Assembly: GCA_913774845.1 (NCBI GenBank)
Contig: CAJYJO010000015.1
Location: 1 to 64,000, forward strand
From: an uncultured Microbacterium sp.
GTDB lineage: Bacteria; Actinomycetota; Actinomycetes; Actinomycetales; Microbacteriaceae
DNA: 64,000 nucleotides
Reading direction: 5' to 3'
Each line of letters starts with the position of its first letter. Position 1 is the stretch's first letter. The position numbers and the translations under genes are program-made. Positions 58,201 to 64,000 of the stretch are shown here, piece after piece. A model generated the notes under the pieces. The model saw only the letters and a program-made list of their open reading frames with translations. It ran no database searches and was not told the origin of the DNA.

Positions 58201-58462
58201 GTGCGCCGAACTCCGGAAAAACGGCGCCCGAGCGGCGGAAACACCGCTGAATCCCGGGCGACGACCCGGAATCTCCGGAGTCCGGCACGGCCCGGCTCCG
58301 CTTGGGACCGAGCGACGCACGGCCTGTGGGCGGCCGGGGGACGCGGCCGTTACGCGGCCAGGGGTGCGCCGAACTCCGGAAAAACGGCGCCCGAGCGGCG
58401 GAAACACCGCTGAATCCCGGGCGACGACCCGGAATCTCCGGAGTCCGGCACGGCCCGGCTCC
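58201..58462. repeat. Exact 99-bp direct repeat pair
   Basis: Copies at 58201-58299 and 58364-58462 are identical by eye, period 163 bp. Each starts GTGCGCCGAACTCCGGAAAA and ends CTCCGGAGTCCGGCACGG plus nine bases. The following 70 bp contain shorter related units up to the GDPD stop codon. No coding frame spans them convincingly. Confidence 0.92.
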
Positions 58463-58530
58463 CCGACTCAGCAGTCCGGCGCAGCCCGCCTCCCGAACTC
58501 AGCAGCCCGGCACGGCCCGCGTCCCGAGCC

Positions 58531-59529
58531 TCAGGAGTTCGGCGAGCCTGCGGTGCGCGGCCCGCCCCGGAAGAAGTCCACGCCCAGGTCGGGATGGTCG
58601 ACGAAGACGCCGTCGAGCTCCGCGTCGCGCAGCACCGCCCACTCCGACCGGTAGTCACCGAAGGCGGCGTCACCCCCGGGCCGCCGATACGCGGGGAGGA
58701 GGAACGCGTTCTCGGGGCGACACGTCCACGTGAACACCCGCAGGCCGAGCCGCTGCGCCTCGGCGACGAAGCGCGTGGGGCCGCTCGCCCGGCCGCTTCG
58801 GTCCGGCGCGAGGACGAGCCGTCGGTCGGGGCTGATGCCCTCGACCTCCTCGGCGAGCGCCGTCAGCCCCGCGGGCCGGAGCATGTCGGCGTAGGTCGGC
58901 TCGCCGTCACGATGGTCCGCGGGCACCCCGTCCGCCTCGATCAGCTGCACGAGCGGAATCCGGATGCCACGCTCCCGCAGCCGCGCGAGCACTCGCGGCT
59001 CGAACGACTCGATGACGAGGGTGTCCTCGGCATCCCGCCAACCCGCCGCGCGCAGCTCGGCGTCGACGAGCTCGGCCAGGTCGAATCCGAGTCGGGCGAA
59101 GGATGCCGCGTGCTTGATCTCGAGGACGACACCGACGCCGCGCTCGCGCGCGAGGTCGAGGACCTCGCGCAGGGACAGCACCGGCTCGGTGTCGTCGTGC
59201 GCCGCGCTGGCCGGGCGGAGCGCCGGGATGCGCTCGCGACAGCGGAGGGTCCGCACCTCGTCCCAGGTGAAGTCCTCGGCGAAGAACCCGGTGAGCAGCT
59301 CGCCGTCGACGACCTTCGAGGTGAAGCGGTGGGCGAATTCCGGACGCGTCGAGACGTCCGTCGTCGCAGAGATCTCGTTCTCGTGACGCACGACCAGCAC
59401 GCCGTCCCGGGTGGGCACGACGTCGGGCTCGACGGCATCCACTCCCGCCTCGATCGCGCGCAGATACGAACCGCGGGAGTGCTCGGGCAGATATCCGGGG
59501 GCACCGCGATGACCGATCACGACAGGCAC
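58531..59529 (-). CDS. Glycerophosphodiester phosphodiesterase
   Basis: A 332-residue GDPD-fold enzyme. Catalytic and metal residues are in VIGHRGAPGYLPEHS (HR), DAVEPDVVPTRDGVLVVRHE (ExD and H), VVLEIKH and LVIESFE. It hydrolyses glycerophosphodiesters to glycerol-3-phosphate and an alcohol. No signal peptide is seen, so it is cytosolic. The C-terminus AGSPNS is encoded by a repeat block shared with the FAD oxidoreductase at 28144. Confidence 0.93.
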   Translation of the reverse strand: MPVVIGHRGAPGYLPEHSRGSYLRAIEAGVDAVEPDVVPTRDGVLVVRHENEISATTDVSTRPEFAHRFTSKVVDGELLTGFFAEDFTWDEVRTLRCRERIPALRPASAAHDDTEPVLSLREVLDLARERGVGVVLEIKHAASFARLGFDLAELVDAELRAAGWRDAEDTLVIESFEPRVLARLRERGIRIPLVQLIEADGVPADHRDGEPTYADMLRPAGLTALAEEVEGISPDRRLVLAPDRSGRASGPTRFVAEAQRLGLRVFTWTCRPENAFLLPAYRRPGGDAAFGDYRSEWAVLRDAELDGVFVDHPDLGVDFFRGGPRTAGSPNS

Positions 59530-59628
59530 GTCGACACGCTAGCCAGCGCGGGTGAACGGAGGGTCCGCTCTGAGCAGAATCCCAGTCAACACGGGGATTC
59601 TCGCGGGGCCCTCGGCTAGTGTTGTCTG

Positions 59629-59643
59629 ACAGCACGGTGCTGT
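59629..59643. promoter_or_regulatory. Palindrome upstream of the Bax-inhibitor-1 gene
   Basis: ACAGCAC-G-GTGCTGT is a perfect 15-bp inverted repeat 29 bp before the GTG at 59672. Candidate repressor site overlapping the promoter or leader. Confidence 0.45.
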
Positions 59644-59671
59644 GATCACCATCTTTGGAGTGTGAGTTCCC

Positions 59672-60544
59672 GTGGCCCTCAACAACCCGGCATTCAATAC
59701 CCCGGCGTTCCAGGACCCTCGAGCCGGTGGCGCTAACACGCGCTACAGCCCGCCCCCGGCCGTCGACCCCGCCGCCGCCGCGACCATCGAAGGCGCCTAC
59801 GCGGCCCCGTCCGCGAGCGCCGTCGACACCGGCCGCATGACGGTCGAAGACACCGTCATGAAGACGCTGGCCCTGTTCGGCATCCTCGTCGTGACCGCCG
59901 TCGTCGGCTGGATCTGGACGATGAGCGGCGTCACCGCCGCCAACCCGCAGCCCAGCGCGCTGCCCATGATCATCGGCGGCCTCGGCGGCTTCGTGCTCGC
60001 CATGGTCGCGATCTTCAAGAAGAAGCCCTCCGTCCCCGTCTTCGTCGCCTACGCGGCGTTCGAGGGTCTGTTCATCGGTGGCATCTCGGCCTTCTTCGAG
60101 ATGATGTTCCCCGGCATCGTCCTGCAGGCCACGCTCGGCACGCTGTCGGTCGTCGGCGTGACGCTCGCGCTCTTCGCCAGCGGCAAGGTCCGCGCCTCGG
60201 CCCGCGCCACCAAGATCTTCATGATCGCGATGGTCGGCTACCTGGTTTTCAGCCTGCTGAACCTCGGCCTCATGCTGTTCAACGTGCCTCTCGCGGGCGG
60301 CGCCTTCGGCCTCCGCAGCGGCATCGAGATCTTCGGCATCCCGCTCGGCGTCATCATCGGCGTGGTCGTGGTCATCATGGCCGCCTACTCGCTGGTGCTC
60401 GACTTCGACCAGATCCAGCGCGGCGTCCGCAACGGCGCCCCGCGCGTGTACGGCTGGGTCGGCGCCTTCGGCATCATGGTCACCGTCGTGTGGCTGTACG
60501 TCGAGATCCTCCGCCTCATCGCGATCGTGCGCGGCAACAACTGA
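59672..60544 (+). CDS. Bax inhibitor-1/YccA family membrane protein
   Basis: A 290-residue protein starting at GTG. A hydrophilic, Pro/Ala-rich N-terminus of about 65 residues precedes seven hydrophobic helices with family blocks FVAYAAFEGLFIGGISAFFE and LVLDFDQIQRGVRNGAPRVYGWVGAFGIMVTVVWLYVEILRLI, including the acidic residues of the putative pH-sensing pore. Homologues form calcium-leak channels. Followed by a strong terminator. Confidence 0.92.
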   Translation: MALNNPAFNTPAFQDPRAGGANTRYSPPPAVDPAAAATIEGAYAAPSASAVDTGRMTVEDTVMKTLALFGILVVTAVVGWIWTMSGVTAANPQPSALPMIIGGLGGFVLAMVAIFKKKPSVPVFVAYAAFEGLFIGGISAFFEMMFPGIVLQATLGTLSVVGVTLALFASGKVRASARATKIFMIAMVGYLVFSLLNLGLMLFNVPLAGGAFGLRSGIEIFGIPLGVIIGVVVVIMAAYSLVLDFDQIQRGVRNGAPRVYGWVGAFGIMVTVVWLYVEILRLIAIVRGNN

Positions 60545-60557
60545 CGCACCGACTCGC

Positions 60558-60592
60558 ACGAAGGGCCGTCCCGTTCCGGGGCGGCCCTTCGT
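60558..60592 (+). terminator. Rho-independent-type terminator
   Basis: ACGAAGGGCCG (60558-60568) pairs perfectly with CGGCCCTTCGT (60582-60592), loop 13 nt, followed by CGTT. It lies 14 bp after the Bax-inhibitor-1 stop codon. Confidence 0.8.
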
Positions 60593-60771
60593 CGTTCCCG
60601 TCCCGATTCGCCCGCCGGCACCGCCCCGTTGAGTGTCACCACGGACCCGCGCACCGGGTGGTGCGGACACCCGACGCGCACGACGGGTCCATGAACCGCG
60701 CGCCGACCCCCGATCCGCCCGCGCGCCGCAAGGGGCAGCTGGCGCGCGCGGCCCGGCGCTAGCCTCGCGCC

Positions 60772-62004
60772 ATGAGCCCCTCGAAGACTCCCCCCGAGAT
60801 CCTCGACATCGACGGCCACGAGGTGCGCGTCACGAGCCCCGACCGGGTCGTCTTCACCGAGCCCGGCCTCACCAAACTCGACCTCGTGCGGTACTACCTC
60901 TCGGTCGCCGAGGGCGCGTTGCGCGGTGCCGGCGGTCGGCCCATGGTGCTCAAGCGCTTCTCGAAGGGTCTCGACCAGGAGCCGTTCTTCCAGAAGCGGG
61001 TGCCCGACACGCATCCCGACTTCATCGACACCGCGACCCTGCACTATGCCTCCGGCACCTCCGCGGAGGAGACGGTGATCCGGGATGCCGCCGGCCTGGC
61101 GTGGGTCGTCAACCTCGGCTGCCTCGATCTGAACCCGCACCCCGTCCGCGCCGAGGACCTCGACCACCCCGATGAGCTCCGCGTCGACCTCGATCCGATG
61201 CCCGGGGTCGACTGGGCGCAGATCGTCGACGTCGCGTTCATCGCCCGCGAGGTGCTCGAGGACCACGGGCTCGTCGGATGGCCCAAGACCTCCGGGTCAC
61301 GGGGCCTCCACATCCTCGTGCGCATCCGTCCCGAGTGGGACTACGCCGACGTGCGCCTCGCCGCCGAGACGCTCGCTCGCGAGGTCGAGAACCGCGCGCC
61401 CGGCCTGGCGACCGCCCGCTGGTGGAAGGAGGAGCGCGGTGAGAGCGTCTTCGTCGACTTCAACCAGAACGCCAAGGACCGCACGGTCGCCTCCGCCTAC
61501 TCGATCCGGGCGCTCCCCGACGCCCGCGTCTCGACGCCGCTGACCTGGGATGAGGTCCGCGACCGACGCCCCGAGGAGTTCACCGTCCTCACCGTGCCCG
61601 GGCGCTTCCGCACGGTCGGCGATCCGCACGCCGGCATCGACGACGCCGCCGGCTCCCTCGATGCCCTCCTCGCCCTGGCGAAGCAGCTCGGCCCCGCCGA
61701 GAAGCCCCCGCGCGGGTCCGACGGATCCGGTCGCCGCACCTCCACCATGCCGCTCATCGAGGTCGCCCGCACCAAGACCAAGCCCGAGGCGCTCGAGGCT
61801 CTCGAGACGTGGCGGCAACGGCATCCCGACGCGGCGGCGCAGCTCCACCCCGCCGATGTGCTCGTCGACGGTATGCGGGGGTCGAGCTCGCTCTGGTACC
61901 GCGTGCGCGTGAATCTGCAGCACATCCCGGATGCCGAGCGCCCCGCGCAAGAGGATCTGATCGCCGACTACGACCCCTGGGCCGGCCGTTCCGGACCGGC
62001 CTGA
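60772..62004 (+). CDS. Second LigD-type primase-polymerase with a C-terminal extension
   Basis: A 410-residue protein. Residues 1-300 form a LigD PolDom: VTSPDRVVFTEPGLTKLDLVRYY, the catalytic D139-x-D141 in LRVDLDPMPG, KTSGSRGLHILVRI and WWKEERGESVFVDFNQNAKDRT. After about 310 there is an extra domain (PLIEVARTKTKPEALEALETWRQRHPDAAAQLHPADVLVDGMRGSSSLWYRVRVNLQHIP). It is a distinct subfamily from the protein at 38054. Likely role is gap filling or end extension in NHEJ or excision repair. Confidence 0.9.
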   Translation: MSPSKTPPEILDIDGHEVRVTSPDRVVFTEPGLTKLDLVRYYLSVAEGALRGAGGRPMVLKRFSKGLDQEPFFQKRVPDTHPDFIDTATLHYASGTSAEETVIRDAAGLAWVVNLGCLDLNPHPVRAEDLDHPDELRVDLDPMPGVDWAQIVDVAFIAREVLEDHGLVGWPKTSGSRGLHILVRIRPEWDYADVRLAAETLAREVENRAPGLATARWWKEERGESVFVDFNQNAKDRTVASAYSIRALPDARVSTPLTWDEVRDRRPEEFTVLTVPGRFRTVGDPHAGIDDAAGSLDALLALAKQLGPAEKPPRGSDGSGRRTSTMPLIEVARTKTKPEALEALETWRQRHPDAAAQLHPADVLVDGMRGSSSLWYRVRVNLQHIPDAERPAQEDLIADYDPWAGRSGPA

Positions 62005-62049
62005 CCCGAGGACACGGCGCCAGGCGGGACCCGGAGGACGCCGTCCGGC

Positions 62050-63417
62050 TCAGCGCCGCCGCTCACGCCCCAGCGCCTCCCGACAGGCCGCCGCCAGCGT
62101 CCGCATGGCCCGGGCCGGACTCAGCGTCGTCGCGGCCTCGCGGGCCTCGCGTGACAGACGCTCGCGCAGCGCGGCATCCGTCGACACCCGCCGCAGCGCA
62201 CCGGCGAGCGCGTCCTCGTCGCCGTCCGGCACCAGGATGCCACCGCCCCCGGCCAGCATGTCGCGCGGGCCGTAGCGGATGTCGTAGGCGACGACGGGCG
62301 TCCCGTGCGCGAGGGCCTCGGCGAGAGCGAGCCCCTGCCCCTCGAACGCCGAGGTGGTGAGGTACACCGCGGCCCGGTCGAGGACGGCACCCGGGTCGGT
62401 GGTCAGCCCGGGGAGAGCGACGGAGTCCGTGAGGTCCAGCTGCTCCACGAGCGCCTCGAGCGCACCGCGCTGCGCACCCTCGCCCCACAGCTCCAGGCGC
62501 GCGCCGGTGATGTCGGCGGCCGCGTGCGCGAAGGCGCGGACGGCGTGGTCCAGCCGCTTGCCGGGGGCCAGACGACCGAGGACGACCACCCGTCCCGCGT
62601 CGCGCTCGGCCGACGGCACGACCACGTCGGGCACGGGAACCGCGTGCGGAGCGACGAGATCGTTGGCCGCGTCGCCGAAGCGGTCGCGCACATCGGCGCG
62701 CTGATGGGCCGTCGGCCACAGCACCGCGTCGAAGCGCGGCGAGATCTCGAACCAGCGTCGCCACAGGGCGTTGAGGTCGGAATCCTCGCGGTAGGGCGGC
62801 TCCAGATGAATGGTGTGGACGGTGTGCAGGATCCGCACGCGGTCGTCGCCCCAGCCCACGATGAGTTCGCCGAGCTGCCGCGACTCGCAGATGACGACGA
62901 TCGGACGGTCGTTCTCGGCCCGGAGCTCCGACGCGAGATGCGTCAGCCACGCCCGATAAAGGGCGCCAAATCCGTCGACGATGCCCACCGGCTCCCCCGT
63001 GGTGTCGCGCACGACGATCGGCGCCGTCGTCAGGTGCCAGTCCGGGTCGACGACGATCGGCAGCGACACCGTGCCCCCCGCGACGTCGCGGTACTCCAGG
63101 GCGGGATCGGGCCGCCCGTCGTGAGCGGCCTCGCGCAGCCAGTCCGCCGCACCGCCCGCGGGCGCGACCGCCTCGTCGAAGAGGTTCCGGAAGACCTCGG
63201 ATGCCGCCGCGGCCCCGCGCTCCACGAAGGTCGCCCGGTGTATCGCGTGGGCGTCGACCGCACCCGGGTCGACCGTGAGCAGCAGCGGTGCCGCACCGGC
63301 ATCCGTCATCTGACGCGCGCGGGCGAGCGTGGAGATCGTGTACCCGCCGTCGAGGTCGGGGATGAGCCGGCTCGAGAGGATGAGATACCAGGCGTCGGGG
63401 AACTCGGCGTCGCTCAC
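62050..63417 (-). CDS. GT4-type glycosyltransferase (poly(glycerol-phosphate) glucosyltransferase-like)
   Basis: A 455-residue retaining glycosyltransferase. The N-terminal part (WYLILSSRLIPDLDGGYTISTLARARQMTDAG) and the beta-rich middle resemble TagE/Gtf1-type enzymes. The GT4 domain has VVVLGRLAPGKRLDHAVRAFA, LELWGEGAQRGALEALVEQL and the E-x7-E motif in FEGQGLALAEALAHGTPVVAYD. GTG 63417 is preceded by GGGAGG. Probably glycosylates a wall polymer or surface protein in the cytoplasm. Confidence 0.85.
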   Translation of the reverse strand: MSDAEFPDAWYLILSSRLIPDLDGGYTISTLARARQMTDAGAAPLLLTVDPGAVDAHAIHRATFVERGAAAASEVFRNLFDEAVAPAGGAADWLREAAHDGRPDPALEYRDVAGGTVSLPIVVDPDWHLTTAPIVVRDTTGEPVGIVDGFGALYRAWLTHLASELRAENDRPIVVICESRQLGELIVGWGDDRVRILHTVHTIHLEPPYREDSDLNALWRRWFEISPRFDAVLWPTAHQRADVRDRFGDAANDLVAPHAVPVPDVVVPSAERDAGRVVVLGRLAPGKRLDHAVRAFAHAAADITGARLELWGEGAQRGALEALVEQLDLTDSVALPGLTTDPGAVLDRAAVYLTTSAFEGQGLALAEALAHGTPVVAYDIRYGPRDMLAGGGGILVPDGDEDALAGALRRVSTDAALRERLSREAREAATTLSPARAMRTLAAACREALGRERRR

Positions 63418-63498
63418 GCCCCCATCCTCCCGCACCCGGCGGCGGGTCCTCGACGTGTCAGGGGTCGGCGGGCGCGTCGGCTCGATGGGGCGCCCGGA

Positions 63499-63586
63499 AT
63501 GGCCCCGGGGCGCCGCCCGCGCGGGCCGTCCGCCCTCCGGGGCGCTGCGGGTGGCCCCGGGGCGACGGAAGTGGCCCCGGGGCCAC
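63499..63586. repeat. Third locus of CCCCGGGG palindromes
   Basis: ATGGCCCCGGGGCGCC (63499), GTGGCCCCGGGGCGAC (63551) and GTGGCCCCGGGGCCAC (63571). The last two again start exactly 20 bp apart in the same order as at 39.2 kb. They lie in the gene-free stretch 63418-63965. Confidence 0.85.
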
Positions 63587-63657
63587 CTCGCCACACGACA
63601 CGCGGAGTCTTCCGAGGCCCGGTGGTGGCCGCCGCTTCGCCTCATGCCGCATCGATG

Positions 63658-63911
63658 CAGAGCGCCGCCGACGCCGGACGGCGAAGGGGCACCGTCTCCG
63701 GGTCGATCGGGGAAGGGGCCCCGCATACCCTCACCGGCTGAGGACAGAGCAACGGCGCCGCCGTCCGGTGGAGGGGTGTCGTCTTCGAGTCGATCGGGGA
63801 AGGGGCCCCGCTCTCCATACCCTCAACGGAAAGACAGAGCGCCGCCGACGCCGGACGGCAGAGGGGCACCGTCTCCGGGTCGATCGGGGAAGGGGCCCCG
63901 CTCTCGACCCG
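63658..63911. repeat. Tandem array of three 87-90 bp units
   Basis: Units start with CAGAGC at 63658, 63745 and 63835. Each contains TCGATCGGGGAAGGGGCCCC near its end. Unit 2 is more divergent than 1 and 3. The unit is too long and too GC-rich in its constant parts for a CRISPR. No gene was found in 63418-63965. Confidence 0.8.
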
Positions 63912-63965
63912 GAGGCGGTGCCCCGGAGCCGGCCGACGTCGTCGGCGCGGGAGCCGGCTAGACGC

Positions 63966-64000
63966 TCACTCCCACTCGATCGTCCCCGGCGGCTTCGACG
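63966..64000 (-). CDS. guaA: GMP synthase, C-terminal end only
   Basis: The minus strand encodes SKPPGTIEWE followed by TGA at 63968-63966, the highly conserved C-terminus of glutamine-hydrolysing GMP synthase, which reaches the active site at the dimer interface. Only about eleven codons are inside the window; the rest lies to the right. Confidence 0.85.
   Translation of the reverse strand, partial: SKPPGTIEWE

Noticed and set aside
58201..58462. Possible CRISPR-like direct repeats
   Set aside because: Only two 99-bp units with a 64-bp interval, no short regular repeats and no cas genes.
63658..63911. Possible CRISPR array
   Set aside because: Units are 87-90 bp contiguous tandem copies without unique spacers of constant size.

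Overview
The window looks like chromosome of a high-GC actinobacterium of the family Microbacteriaceae, most likely Microbacterium. The reasons are very high G+C with GC-ending codons, actinobacterial families (CGNR zinc finger, GntR/FCD, NHEJ-type LigC and primase-polymerases, WxL/DUF916 surface proteins), many 4-bp start/stop overlaps, and an extremely frequent heptamer GGATGCC/GGCATCC typical of this group. The genus call is an inference; there is no rRNA here.

Layout. 1-11.4 kb is a catabolic/transport block with visibly lower GC. A minus-strand operon (acyl-CoA synthetase, amidohydrolase) plus a SnoaL-like protein and an APC permease lies back to back with a plus-strand operon (amino-acid type ABC importer, class III aminotransferase, phosphotriesterase-like hydrolase). 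It is closed by two paralogous TetR regulators. A complete IS3-family element (11403-12683) with perfect 25-bp ends follows; it truncates a small membrane-protein gene and has no target duplication. 13.1-15.0 kb holds a divergent epoxide hydrolase and CGNR regulator. 15.2-21.6 kb is an accessory island: a DUF1643-like protein, a tandem-GHKL ATPase/histidine kinase, a split receiver-like protein and a convergent TSPPY DNA methyltransferase. This is the best candidate for an undescribed (defence-type) system.

From 21.9 kb on the sequence looks native. It contains nitrate assimilation (narK-nasA-nasB), a LysE exporter, a FAD oxidoreductase with a decayed Rieske domain, TetR and acyl-CoA dehydrogenase, an AI-2E family permease, DNA ligase C and two separate LigD-type primase-polymerases. 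It also has an alkaline phosphatase carrying a WxL domain next to a WxL-interacting (DUF916) protein, PcrA/UvrD helicase, several small membrane and stress proteins, a DMT exporter with its GntR regulator, an HD protein and an ArsR/DUF2071 divergent pair. A zinc-homeostasis cluster at 51.6-53.5 kb combines a His-rich protein with ArsR, zinc-free L36, a P-loop-less COG0523 protein and Zur-like boxes. The end holds an ABC exporter, a renalase-like oxidoreductase, GDPD, a Bax-inhibitor-1 protein, a glycosyltransferase and the extreme 3' end of guaA.

Intergenic spaces are rich in repeats: paired CCCCGGGG palindromes at three loci, a 99-bp exact direct repeat with a divergent relative 31 kb away, a hairpin repeat pair at 41.3-41.5 kb, and an 87-90 bp tandem array at 63.7-63.9 kb. 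All coordinates and motifs were read by eye; family names come from motif recognition, not from database searches.
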